A DNA stretch of 64,000 nucleotides from Marinobacterium aestuarii. Lineage in GTDB: Bacteria > Pseudomonadota > Gammaproteobacteria > Pseudomonadales > Balneatricaceae. Under the pieces are notes generated by a model, which ran no database searches, was not told where the DNA came from, and was given only the letters and a program-made list of their open reading frames with translations. How positions within the stretch are numbered: position 1 is the stretch's first letter; every line of letters starts with the position of its first letter. Positions 16,771 through 25,828 of the stretch are shown in pieces. Both the position numbers and the translations under genes were made by a program. The DNA lies in assembly GCF_001651805.1 (NCBI RefSeq), contig NZ_CP015839.1, positions 4,836,001 to 4,900,000 on the forward strand, in the 5' to 3' direction.

Positions 16771-18453
16771 CTAGGCCGGCGGGTTCAAACGCTGTTGCTG
16801 CTGCCATTGTGGATCTATCCAGACATCCACACCGGCGTCCGGCAAGGGCGCCTTGCCCAGGATAATATCGGCCGCCTTTTCCGCCACCATGATGGTCGGT
16901 GCGTTAAGATTACCGTTAGTGATGGTCGGGAAGATGGATGAGTCCACCACCCGCAGCGCTTCCAGGCCACGCACTCGGCACTGCGCATCCAGCACCGCCA
17001 TGGCATCATCATCCGCACCCATTTTGCAGGTACAGGACGGGTGGTAGGCACTCTCCACATTCTGTCGCACCCAGGCATCAATCTGCGCGTCGCTCTGGAT
17101 ATCCTTGCCCGGCTGAATCTCGTCACCGCGGTAGGCATCAAATGCCGGCTGGGCAATGATCTCGCGGCTCAGGCGAATAACCGCACGCCAGTCGATAACA
17201 TCCTGTTCGGCCTGCAGATAATTGAACCGAATGCTCGGCGTGTCCTTGGGGTTGGCCGAGCGAATACGAATATGACCGCGGCTCGCAGGCTTGTTAGGCC
17301 CCACATGCACCTGGAAACCATGACCATCGAAGGCAGCCTGGCCATCGTAGCGCATGGCCGCTGGCAGGAAGTGGTACTGCACATCCGGCCATTTCAGCCC
17401 GGCGCGCGAGCGGATAAAGGCACAGGATTCAAAGTGATTGGTCGCCCCCAGGCCGTTTTTGAACATCAGCCAGCGGGTGCCGATCAGGCCCTTGCTGATC
17501 AGGCCGAGCTTGCCGTTAAGTGATATCGGCTGCTTGCAGCGGTACTGGAAATAGACTTCCAGATGATCTTGCAGGTTCTCGCCGACACCCGGCAGCTCAT
17601 GCTGCAGCGCCACGCCGGCCTCTTCCAGCACCTCACGCGGCCCTATACCCGACAGTTGCAGCAGCATCGGCGACCCCACAGAGCCCGCCGACAGAATAAC
17701 CTCGACAGCGGCCATTGCCGTCTGTGTTTTGCCACCGACGCTGTATTCCACACCCGTAGCGCGCTTGCCCTGCAACAGCACCCGGTGAGTGGTCGCGCGG
17801 GATACCAAATGCAGGTTCGGCCGCTTCAGCGCTTCGCGCAGATAGGCGTTGGAGGTAGACGCCCGCACCCCGTCCTTGACGGTCATGTGCATGGGGCCGA
17901 AACCTTCCTGGCGATAGCCGTTGTAGTCGGCCGTATCCGGGTAACCGGCCTCAACGCCGGCATCGATAAAGGTCTGATACAGCGGGTTGAGGCGCATCTC
18001 GTTGCCACTGCAGGTCGACAGCGGGCCGCTGCCACCACGGTAATCATCGGCACCGCCGGACCAGGTCTCGGCCCGTTTGAAGTACGGCAGACACTGCTGA
18101 TAACCCCAGCCCTGAACGCCCTGCTCTTCCCACTGATCGAAATCGCAGGCATGACCACGCACATACACCATGCCGTTGATGGACGAAGAACCCCCCAGCA
18201 CCTTGCCCCGCGGGCAATGCAGGCGTCGGTTGTCGATACCGGACTCCTGCTCGGACTCAAACGGCCAGCTGTACTTGGGCGAATTCATCGGATAGGACAG
18301 CGCCGTGGGCATCTGGATAAAGATGCTCTTGTCGCTGCCACCTGCCTCAATCAGCAGCACCTGATGCTTGCCGCTCTCGGTGAGACGATTGGCCAGCACA
18401 CAGCCGGCGGAACCCGCACCGATGATGATGTAGTCGTACTTCTGCTGTGTCAT
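16771..18453 (-). CDS. betA: Choline dehydrogenase
   Basis: BetA is a FAD-dependent GMC oxidoreductase that oxidises choline to betaine aldehyde. The 560-residue protein has the FAD motif [18 protein letters not shown] at the N-terminus, [14 protein letters not shown] near residue 85, and the C-terminal [14 protein letters not shown] with the catalytic His, then [10 protein letters not shown] and [19 protein letters not shown]. These match BetA better than generic alcohol oxidases. GGGAGAG precedes the ATG at 18,453. A BetI-type operator lies 110 bp upstream. No betB (betaine aldehyde dehydrogenase) is linked. Confidence 0.9.
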   Translation of the reverse strand: MTQQKYDYIIIGAGSAGCVLANRLTESGKHQVLLIEAGGSDKSIFIQMPTALSYPMNSPKYSWPFESEQESGIDNRRLHCPRGKVLGGSSSINGMVYVRGHACDFDQWEEQGVQGWGYQQCLPYFKRAETWSGGADDYRGGSGPLSTCSGNEMRLNPLYQTFIDAGVEAGYPDTADYNGYRQEGFGPMHMTVKDGVRASTSNAYLREALKRPNLHLVSRATTHRVLLQGKRATGVEYSVGGKTQTAMAAVEVILSAGSVGSPMLLQLSGIGPREVLEEAGVALQHELPGVGENLQDHLEVYFQYRCKQPISLNGKLGLISKGLIGTRWLMFKNGLGATNHFESCAFIRSRAGLKWPDVQYHFLPAAMRYDGQAAFDGHGFQVHVGPNKPASRGHIRIRSANPKDTPSIRFNYLQAEQDVIDWRAVIRLSREIIAQPAFDAYRGDEIQPGKDIQSDAQIDAWVRQNVESAYHPSCTCKMGADDDAMAVLDAQCRVRGLEALRVVDSSIFPTITNGNLNAPTIMVAEKAADIILGKAPLPDAGVDVWIDPQWQQQQRLNPPA

Positions 18454-18562
18454 GCGCTCTCCCGTGACCGACAGTGCTGTTCTGGACAACCCGCAACCGG
18501 GTTACTGCAATACACTGACCGACGTCTGTTAATTTGCGATGCCACCAACATAATCTATTTTA

Positions 18563-18576
18563 ATTAAACGATCAAT
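18563..18576. promoter_or_regulatory. BetI-type operator upstream of betA
   Basis: ATTAAACGATCAAT matches the 15,164 site in 13 of 14 bases, including the ACGATCAAT core. It lies upstream of betA, which is transcribed leftward. Confidence 0.7.
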
Positions 18577-18657
18577 CAACTTAAATTCCGTATGACTCGC
18601 CTGGACAGCCGGCGCGACGCGTCCGCGTTCTTCCTTAAGAACCGCCAAAACGCGAAA

Positions 18658-18674
18658 CCCCCGTAAAACGGGGG
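18658..18674 (-). terminator. Intrinsic terminator after ssb
   Basis: On the minus strand a 6-bp stem (CCCCCG with CGGGGG) with a TTTTA loop is followed by TTTCGCGTTTT. It lies about 40 bp past the ssb stop. Confidence 0.75.
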
Positions 18675-18713
18675 CTCCAGAGGTATTCTTTACATAAATA
18701 TCTAAGGTAACTC

Positions 18714-19301
18714 TCAGAACGGGATATCGTCGTCAAAATCATCAAAGCCCGGCGCCGGCTGCTGCGGCTGTTGCGGAGCCTGCTGCGGGCGCTGCTGGGG
18801 TGCTGGCTGACCACCCTGGGGCTGCTGATAATTCTGCTGTGGCGCCTGCTGCGGCCGCTGCTGTGGTGCCTGGGAGCGCTGCTGCGGCTGCTGAGAATAA
18901 CCACCACCCGTATCCTGGTTGTAGTTGTCACCTGCGTCGGCACCGCCGCCGCCACCGGAACCACCACGGCCACCGAGCATCTGCATTTCGCTGGCTACGA
19001 TTTCGGTGGTGTACTTGTCCTGGCCGCTCTGATCCTGCCACTTGCGGGTGCGCAGCGCGCCCTCAACGTAGACCTGGGAGCCCTTGCGCAGGTATTCGCC
19101 GGCGATTTCGGCCAGCTTGTTGAAAAATACCACCCGGTGCCATTCGGTGCGTTCCTGCATCTGCCCGGTGTTCTTGTCTTTCCAGCTTTCGCTGGTCGCC
19201 AGAGTCACGTTGGTCACCGCATTGCCGGAAGGCATGTAACGCACCTCCGGATCACCGCCCAGGTTGCCTACCAGAATTACTTTATTAACGCCGCGTGCCA
19301 T
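18714..19301 (-). CDS. ssb: Single-stranded DNA-binding protein
   Basis: SSB coats single-stranded DNA during replication, repair and recombination. The OB-fold occupies residues 1-112 ([20 protein letters not shown] and [20 protein letters not shown]). A glycine-rich and then proline/glutamine-rich linker with many APQQ repeats spans 113-183. The acidic tip DDDIPF binds partner proteins. Length is 195 residues. The ATG at 19,301 has GGAG eight bases upstream. In related genomes ssb lies near uvrA; here uvrA begins 10.6 kb away. Confidence 0.97.
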   Translation of the reverse strand: MARGVNKVILVGNLGGDPEVRYMPSGNAVTNVTLATSESWKDKNTGQMQERTEWHRVVFFNKLAEIAGEYLRKGSQVYVEGALRTRKWQDQSGQDKYTTEIVASEMQMLGGRGGSGGGGGADAGDNYNQDTGGGYSQQPQQRSQAPQQRPQQAPQQNYQQPQGGQPAPQQRPQQAPQQPQQPAPGFDDFDDDIPF

Positions 19302-19649
19302 CGGTTTCTCCACTTCGCTCTGCAGGGCTTGCCGCTACCACCGGCAAGCTTTTCTATAGCCGTGAAGGATAACATAGAGCTTGCGCTTTGACCTCGTCTG
19401 CACACGATACTAAAGCTGTTTTACGCATGAGCCCTGCACAGCCAGAGAATACGCCGATCAGGGCTAAGGCTATCCGTTTTCTGCCCCTCAAACTCACGCT
19501 GATAACCTCCCGCTACTTCGTCTTTGGATCCGCGCGCCTGCCGGCAACCCAACAGGCTTGCATAACAATCGCGGTGGGAATGAATAACGCCGCACGACTG
19601 AAACGCCGGCATCCCCGGCATTACATTCAGTATCGACATGCACTCAGCG
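19302..19649. other. Gap between the TRAP operon end and ssb
   Basis: This 348-bp stretch contains the ssb upstream region at its left edge. Open frames up to 110 codons exist on both strands, but none has a ribosome site or a recognisable product. I see no clear terminator for the TRAP operon and no clear LexA box before ssb. Confidence 0.6.
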
Positions 19650-20951
19650 CTACAGCGCCCAAGTGGCAATCTGCGGGAATTTCAGTAGCAGCCCCAATAC
19701 CACCAGCTGTATCAGAATGAAGGGAACCAGCGCGCCAAAGATATCCTTTAGCGATATGTCCGCCGGCGCCACACTCTTGAGATAAAAAGCGGCGGGACCA
19801 AAGGGTGGACTGATATAGGACACCTGCATGTTGATCGCGAACAGAATGCCAAACCACACCAGATCAAAGCCCAGTTGCTGCACTATAGGGACAAATATGG
19901 GCAGGCAGAGCATGGCAATGCCGATCCAGTCCAGGAACATACCCAACATCAGAAAGATCAGCATCATCACCAGAATGATCACCAGCGGCGCTACATCCAG
20001 CCCCATGATGGCGGAGGATACAAAGCGGTTGCCACCCATGAGGTTATAGACTCCGACCAGGCAGGCGGCTCCGATCCCAATCCAGACGATCATGCCACAG
20101 GTTTCCAGCGTCTGACCCAGGCTCTCTTTGAGCATGCCAAGGGTAAATTCACCCCGCAGTTTAACGGCAAGCATCACCGCGGCAGCGCCCATGGATGCCG
20201 CTTCAGTTACCGAGGCAATTCCTCCGTAAATGCTGCCCAGCACCAGCCCTGCAATTACCAGCGGATAGGCCATACCCTGTACCGCTTCACGAAAACTGAG
20301 CCTAGGCTGATCGTTGCTTGCGGTTATATGCGCGCCGCCCATTTCAGGGTAGCGCCAGCAAATAAACACGACGTAGCACATGTAAGCTGCCATCAGCAGA
20401 ATGGCGGGCAAGAAAGCAGCCTTGAACAGGTCGGCAATTGATACGCTGGAAATCAGGCCATAAATAATCAGCACTATAGACGGCGGCACCATGGTACCGA
20501 GCGAACCGCCAGCGCAGACCACTCCAATCGCAATGCGCTTGTTATAACCCAAGCGGAGCATCTGCGGCAGAGCAATAACACCGAGAAGCACAATTTCACC
20601 GCCGATAATGCCCGATATAGCCGCCAGGAAAAACGCCACCACCAGCGTCTGAACAGCGACACCCCCTGGCAGGCGGCCGGAGAAAACTCGCATGGAGTTG
20701 AACAGGTCTTTGGCCATCCCAGAGCGATCCAGTAAGCCTGCCATAAAGACAAACATGGGCACTGCCACGAGTGAATACTCGGTAACAAAGCCAAAAATAC
20801 GGCTGGCCACCAGCGGGATGGCACTGGTGCCAAACCAACCCAGGGTAAACAGCACCGCGACCAACCCCGTTACAAAGGCCAGCGGCAAACCCAGCACCAG
20901 CAGGCCAAATATGGAAGAGACGAGCAAATAGGTTGCGATTTCAATAGTCAT
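19650..20951 (-). CDS. TRAP transporter large membrane subunit (DctM type)
   Basis: This is the ion-coupled translocation subunit of a tripartite ATP-independent periplasmic transporter. The 433 residues form about 12 membrane segments and contain family blocks such as LAVPMFVFMAGLL-like SLVAVPMFVFMAGLLDRSG, GGSLGTMVPPSIVLIIYG and the C-terminal QVSYISPPFGPAAFYLK. It follows the small subunit by 26 bp. The substrate cannot be told from this subunit. Confidence 0.93.
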   Translation of the reverse strand: MTIEIATYLLVSSIFGLLVLGLPLAFVTGLVAVLFTLGWFGTSAIPLVASRIFGFVTEYSLVAVPMFVFMAGLLDRSGMAKDLFNSMRVFSGRLPGGVAVQTLVVAFFLAAISGIIGGEIVLLGVIALPQMLRLGYNKRIAIGVVCAGGSLGTMVPPSIVLIIYGLISSVSIADLFKAAFLPAILLMAAYMCYVVFICWRYPEMGGAHITASNDQPRLSFREAVQGMAYPLVIAGLVLGSIYGGIASVTEAASMGAAAVMLAVKLRGEFTLGMLKESLGQTLETCGMIVWIGIGAACLVGVYNLMGGNRFVSSAIMGLDVAPLVIILVMMLIFLMLGMFLDWIGIAMLCLPIFVPIVQQLGFDLVWFGILFAINMQVSYISPPFGPAAFYLKSVAPADISLKDIFGALVPFILIQLVVLGLLLKFPQIATWAL

Positions 20952-20977
20952 GGAGCGATACCCGTAGCAGCAACTGG

Positions 20978-21541
20978 TTATTTCTTGTTCTTGAAGTACC
21001 CGCAGAGGCGGACAATCAACTGCAGTGCCATCAGCACAACGGACAGGAGGATGACAATCTTGGTGAACGCCGGCAGCGGGGAGTTCCAGGATGAGCCTGA
21101 TGTCTCCAGACGCCAGTCACCTGTGGGTGTATGGGTGGCCCCGTGAGCCAGCACCCAGGCCGCATAGCCAATGGCAACGCAAAATCCGATGCCCAGTACC
21201 AGATTCAGCACTTCCAGCCAGCGGCGTTTTTGGGGTGACAGCAGATCCAGCACGATCCTAATCTGAATATGTCGGTTGCGTGCCAGCGCATAGGGGCCAC
21301 CTATGGCGAAAATAGAGGCCACCAGGAAAATGGTGGTTTCATGTACCCAGGTCGTCGGGGCATTGAAGATGTAACGTGAAATGACTTCGAATACGCTGAT
21401 CAACATTGCGATCAGCACCAGCCAGGCAGCCAGCTTCCCGGCCTTGTCGACCAGCCTGTCCATTCCTGTGGTTTCCTGCTCAGTAACCGGCAGGGCAGAC
21501 TGCGTCTGACTTTCGGCAGACGGTGAGGTGTTATCGTTCAT
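20978..21541 (-). CDS. TRAP transporter small membrane subunit (DctQ type)
   Basis: The 187-residue protein has a polar N-terminal extension of about 30 residues and then four membrane segments. FEVISRYIFNAPTTWVHE is the DctQ signature. The ATG at 21,541 follows AGGA by about eight bases and starts closer to the conserved core than the in-frame start at 21,571. It lies between the binding protein and the large subunit in the usual order P-Q-M. Confidence 0.9.
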   Translation of the reverse strand: MNDNTSPSAESQTQSALPVTEQETTGMDRLVDKAGKLAAWLVLIAMLISVFEVISRYIFNAPTTWVHETTIFLVASIFAIGGPYALARNRHIQIRIVLDLLSPQKRRWLEVLNLVLGIGFCVAIGYAAWVLAHGATHTPTGDWRLETSGSSWNSPLPAFTKIVILLSVVLMALQLIVRLCGYFKNKK

Positions 21542-21601
21542 GGTGCTTATTCCTGACTCAAGCCCCGCCATCCAATGGCGAGGCTGATATCGCGGGAGAG
21601 A

Positions 21602-22630
21602 TCAGAGAAGACCTTTTTCTTTCAGATATGCCTGGATAGAATCCACAGCTTCAGCGGTATCGGCGTTTTTTCCGCGCCAGGTGTCCCACTCGGAGCGCGC
21701 GGCGTTGCGAAACTGCACCAGCTCCTCGTCGGACAGGGTCGTGATAGTGACGTCACCCGTGTCAAGGGCTTTGGCCACCTGCTCCTGATCCTTTTGCTTC
21801 AGTTCACTAATCAGATTATCGGTGAATTCGTCTACCGAATTTTCCAGCAGTGTTTGCTGATCCTGAGTCAGGCCATCCCAGATCGCCTTGTTGATCGAGA
21901 TTGACTTCATCGGCAGCGAATGGAACCCGGGATATGCCGCGAAAGGCGCATATCTGTGATAGCCCTGGCTGTAGTTGGTCGAGAACACTGTGTAATCCGC
22001 GGCATCAATCACGCCCTTTTCCAGCGCGGTGAAGACTTCAGAGCCGGGAAGGTTAACCGGAGCTGCGCCGACGAGCGCGAAAATATTGGACACCATGCCT
22101 TCAGGCGCCCGAATTTTCAGACCCTTGAAGTCACTCAGATGTTCGATCTTGCGTTTGCTGATCAGGGCTTCAGCACCAACAGCACCGGCGCGAATCAGAT
22201 GAACGTTATAGGGCTCAACCAGCTTGTTGTAGCGCGCTTCACCACCGGCATCGCGCATGTACCCCAGGAATTGATAAGGGTCAGACCAGGCGCCAACCAT
22301 ATTGCCATAAATGGCAAAGGCCGGATTCTTGCCTGAGAAATAGCCCGGATCACTGATGTGACCTTGCAGGATTCCTGCACCTACTGCGTCCAGCGTTTCA
22401 CTATTGCCAACGATAGCGCCACCCGGAAGGATTTCGATATTGATCTCACCGCTGGTTTTCTCGGTCACCGAACGCGCCCACTCCTGAGCAATGCGATATT
22501 CGTCATCGCCAGCGTTGACGTTGATCTGAAATTTCCAGTCCTCAGCAGCGGTTACCGCCGTCGGGCACAGCGCAAAAGCCGCCATCAGGGCCAGCAGGCC
22601 GGGGCTCATGGATGTCTTCAGCAATTTCAT
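21602..22630 (-). CDS. TRAP transporter periplasmic binding protein (DctP type)
   Basis: The 342-residue protein has a signal peptide (residues 1 to about 28, ending TAVTAAE). The DctP fold shows in AQEWARSVTEKTSGEINIEILPGG and in LKGLKIRAPEGM-like DFKGLKIRAPEG, whose Arg binds the substrate carboxylate in characterised relatives. That points to an organic acid ligand, otherwise unknown. GGAGA precedes the ATG. It heads the operon and is divergent from a LysR regulator. Confidence 0.92.
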   Translation of the reverse strand: MKLLKTSMSPGLLALMAAFALCPTAVTAAEDWKFQINVNAGDDEYRIAQEWARSVTEKTSGEINIEILPGGAIVGNSETLDAVGAGILQGHISDPGYFSGKNPAFAIYGNMVGAWSDPYQFLGYMRDAGGEARYNKLVEPYNVHLIRAGAVGAEALISKRKIEHLSDFKGLKIRAPEGMVSNIFALVGAAPVNLPGSEVFTALEKGVIDAADYTVFSTNYSQGYHRYAPFAAYPGFHSLPMKSISINKAIWDGLTQDQQTLLENSVDEFTDNLISELKQKDQEQVAKALDTGDVTITTLSDEELVQFRNAARSEWDTWRGKNADTAEAVDSIQAYLKEKGLL

Positions 22631-22817
22631 GCGATTCTCCGCTTGTTGTTTTTGTGCACAGTCACGCCCTGGTTATTCCACTTGTTAAGCTGCCAACAGA
22701 CAGCGGACGAAATGAATAAAAACAGGTGGCTAAAGATTATCCAGCCTAGATATACTTAACAAATATCAATTATTGGATTATTCATATCAGCTTGAATATG
22801 TCTTATCCCTACAGGCA

Positions 22818-23807
22818 GTGAATATCTTGAAGTCAGTGAACTCAAACTGGTTTATCCGGGCAAGGCTGAAGCAACGCCACCTGCTGGTGCTGGCCGCCCT
22901 GGGTGAGACCTGCAATCTGAACCACGCCGCGGAAGGGCTGAGCATCTCCCAACCGGCAATATCAAAACTGCTGAAGGAACTTGAAGACGCACTGGGAGTC
23001 CACCTGTTCGAGCGCCAAGCCCGTGGCGTTATCCCGACCGCCTACGGTGAAACGATGATTCGCCATGCCAATCACCTGCTCAGCACCCTTGACGGTGCCT
23101 ATGCTGAAATAAGTGCCATGCGTCATGGGCAGAGTGGCCGAGTCCGCTTGGGCACTATTCTCACACCCTGCGCAGATCTCCTGCCAGATACCCTCAATAA
23201 GGTTCGCCAGACCCACCCTGATCTGGAAATCAGCATCCAGACCGGCTCCAGCGAGCAACTACTTGAAGCACTGGATAACGGCGAGCTCGACATCCTGGTG
23301 GCACGTTATTTCGACAAGCACGACCGATATGGCTTTCAGTATGAGCCCATGTTCCAGGAACCCATTCATGTGTGCGCCCGTATCGACCATCCGCTTATCC
23401 GCGCGGGCAGAGCGCTGTCACCTGCCGACCTGCAGCATGAAGACTGGGTGCTGCCTCCCGATGGCAGCGTGATGCGCGCGGAGTTTGAAGCATTGTTTTA
23501 CCGTGCCGCAATGCTGCCGCCAACACGGGTAGTTACCGCCGAAAACCTGTTAATGGTCACCAACCTGCTGGAACAGAACAATATGCTCACACTGCTGCCC
23601 AAGGGCGTGGTGCAGCATTACATGCGCTACAACATGCTAACCCAGGTCACACTGACGCAAGGAGTGCAAAAAGCCCTGGACCGCAATCTGGCCCCTTACG
23701 GGCTGATCGTACGCGATGAGCACTTGCTCGCACCTGCGGCCAAAGCCGTTCTGGAAATTCTGCGACGGGCGGGAAACAACCCATATGAGGGCAAAGTTCG
23801 CGTTTAA
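22818..23807 (+). CDS. LysR-family regulator divergent from the TRAP operon
   Basis: The 329-residue protein has an N-terminal winged helix (RLKQRHLLVLAALGETCN then LSISQPAISKLLKELEDALG) of the GbpR-like LysR group and a periplasmic-binding-type effector domain. The start is uncertain: GTG at 22,818 or 22,836 places the helix at the normal distance, whereas TTG at 22,773 adds 15 residues. The 187-bp divergent region with the TRAP binding-protein gene suggests that it controls uptake in response to the transported acid or a product. Confidence 0.87.
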   Translation: MNILKSVNSNWFIRARLKQRHLLVLAALGETCNLNHAAEGLSISQPAISKLLKELEDALGVHLFERQARGVIPTAYGETMIRHANHLLSTLDGAYAEISAMRHGQSGRVRLGTILTPCADLLPDTLNKVRQTHPDLEISIQTGSSEQLLEALDNGELDILVARYFDKHDRYGFQYEPMFQEPIHVCARIDHPLIRAGRALSPADLQHEDWVLPPDGSVMRAEFEALFYRAAMLPPTRVVTAENLLMVTNLLEQNNMLTLLPKGVVQHYMRYNMLTQVTLTQGVQKALDRNLAPYGLIVRDEHLLAPAAKAVLEILRRAGNNPYEGKVRV

Positions 23808-23959
23808 ATACTGGCTGAGCCTAAGCCCGGGTACCGGTATTGACCTCTTCACCAAGAAGCTATTCAGGCACGAATCGGCTGCGCCGTGCGTACATCGATT
23901 AACTGGCCAATCGGCAGTGTCTGCAAAGTTAGCCGGCGGCGGTTGAAGTTGTTGCGCCA

Positions 23960-25774
23960 CTACAGCTTGCGCGGATTTTTGGGGTAGTACCTTTCGGGGA
24001 GACGTTCGATATGGGGGAAGAAGCGCGTGTCCTTGTAGGGCAGTTTCATAAAGCCTGAAACCCCCAACCCTTCGATTAGCGGCAAGCGCTGCAGGATGGC
24101 ATTCAGGCAACGGGCGAACTCCTGCTCCTGACGCGGGTCCAGCAAACGGTAATAACTGTGCACCTTCAGATGCGTTGGCAGGCTCTCGAAGATGATAAGA
24201 CCGGTGTGGTGAATCCTGTTGAGCTGCCAGAGGATGTCCATGATGTCCTGGGGCAATTCCAGGAATTCATCGGGGTCACGGCCATCCTCGAAGTACGAAT
24301 GCACCCGCGCCTGGTTTTCCAGATCCGGTGCCGCGCTGACCTCATAGGGCAAGGAAATTCCGGCGGGGGCAACGAAGGGCTCAGTCTCGCTGTCACGCTC
24401 AATATGCAGGGTGTCACGGGCATCGAACAGACAGCTTTTGAAGACACCCTGTCGGTAAATGGCCCGCGCCAGACTCACCATGTTATTGACCGAGGCAATA
24501 AAGGAGGCCCGCAGGCGTTCATCGTGCAGCGCCAGGCTGGAGTCGATATAGACGCCGTTCGCCTCCCAGCGCACCGCCAGGCCGCCCACAATCGGGTACT
24601 TGCCGAGCCGGCTGACCGCGGCCAGAAAGGCCTTTTCGGTCTCCCCCATCCCCTGCAGAAAGTTCTTGTAGTAGCGTTCCAGCGGCGCGTCATCCAGCGC
24701 ACTTAAAACATCGTGCGCACCCTCTTCACGCAGGAATGACTTGCGCGAGCTATAGACCACGGTATCAATATCGCGGTAGCGCGGGCTGACCCACACGGGC
24801 ACCTGGGGCACCGGCGCTGGCGTCGGCAGATCCTCCATCACAAGTCGGGCCATGCGGTGCATGTTCGCCAGAAAATAATCCCCGGCCCGGGCCCGCTCAA
24901 CCGGGTCCGGCGCCAGCATGGCTTCCAGCACCCTTGCAAACTCGATCGGCAAACCCAGTGAGGTGGGCGGAATGGCCTTGTAACCAAAACGGCAGGATTG
25001 CCCCGACGCCAGGGCATAGAGGGTGCCCGCCAGACCGTCTTCATCGAAACGGGGGGACGACAAGCCGCCGTTAAGCTGCGCCTCGCCGATAAAGTAGACA
25101 TCCCCCAGCCGGGCGTTGGTCTGCTGCATGTTATCCGACATCAGCTCCATCACATTGGCGGCCACAAACTGGTTGTTTGCATCCAGCTGGGCGAACACCG
25201 TTGAACCCCAGTCGATCAGGGCCGCGGTTTCGGTCTCGGCGTCAAAGACGATATTGGAGGGTTTGATATCGCCGTGCACAATGGGCTTGCCCGCGTGGCT
25301 GCGCAATGTACGCAGGATATCGGCCATTTGCGCCGCGATCCGCACCACCAGGCGCGGCGACAGCGGCCCCCACTCCAGCGATATTTTTTCCAGATCCCGC
25401 CCCGGCGCCCGCTCCATCGCCAGGATCGACTGGCCATGCACCGCTTGGAAGGCCAGCAGTTTGGGCACATGGGGGTGCTCCACCAGCCCCAGCATGAAAG
25501 CCTCTTCTTCCAGCCGGTCCTGCAGATGCTGCGGCAGCGTGATACGGGAAAACTTGAATACCGACGCCTCGCCCTGGCCAGAAACGCCGGCGAAGACAAA
25601 GCCGAAGGCCCCCTTGCCGATCAGCTCTATATCCCGATAGCCCAGCTGCTGCAGCTGCGCCTCGCACAGCCGGAACCAGTCCTTGAGTTTCTTGGCATCG
25701 TGGTGGCTGAGCAGGTAAATCGACTGCTCTTCCGGGATATAGAACTGTTGCAGGTAATCATTGGGCATAGGCAA
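23960..25774 (-). CDS. Hanks-type Ser/Thr protein kinase in the branched-chain 2-oxoacid dehydrogenase operon
   Basis: The 604-residue soluble protein has a complete kinase core: Gly-rich loop GKGAFGFVFAG at 53-63, ATP-binding Lys 74 in VFKF, catalytic HGDIKPSN at 167-174 (Asp 169, Lys 171, Asn 174) and metal-binding DWG at 188-190 in place of DFG. No membrane segment or sensor repeat is visible. Residues about 330-604 form a domain I do not recognise. It starts 54 bp after the E2 stop on the same strand, so it is probably cotranscribed. A role in phosphorylating the dehydrogenase is only inferred. An ATG two codons inside is an alternative start; neither has a good ribosome site. Confidence 0.88.
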   Translation of the reverse strand: MPMPNDYLQQFYIPEEQSIYLLSHHDAKKLKDWFRLCEAQLQQLGYRDIELIGKGAFGFVFAGVSGQGEASVFKFSRITLPQHLQDRLEEEAFMLGLVEHPHVPKLLAFQAVHGQSILAMERAPGRDLEKISLEWGPLSPRLVVRIAAQMADILRTLRSHAGKPIVHGDIKPSNIVFDAETETAALIDWGSTVFAQLDANNQFVAANVMELMSDNMQQTNARLGDVYFIGEAQLNGGLSSPRFDEDGLAGTLYALASGQSCRFGYKAIPPTSLGLPIEFARVLEAMLAPDPVERARAGDYFLANMHRMARLVMEDLPTPAPVPQVPVWVSPRYRDIDTVVYSSRKSFLREEGAHDVLSALDDAPLERYYKNFLQGMGETEKAFLAAVSRLGKYPIVGGLAVRWEANGVYIDSSLALHDERLRASFIASVNNMVSLARAIYRQGVFKSCLFDARDTLHIERDSETEPFVAPAGISLPYEVSAAPDLENQARVHSYFEDGRDPDEFLELPQDIMDILWQLNRIHHTGLIIFESLPTHLKVHSYYRLLDPRQEQEFARCLNAILQRLPLIEGLGVSGFMKLPYKDTRFFPHIERLPERYYPKNPRKL

Positions 25775-25828
25775 GTCGGCTCACGGATCCTCAAGATGTC
25801 TGCCCCTCAGGGCCAGGGGCTAGGGCAA

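Noticed and set aside
19388-19720. A 110-codon open frame before ssb
   Set aside because: No ribosome site, low-complexity composition, and it runs into the 3' end of the TRAP large subunit gene.
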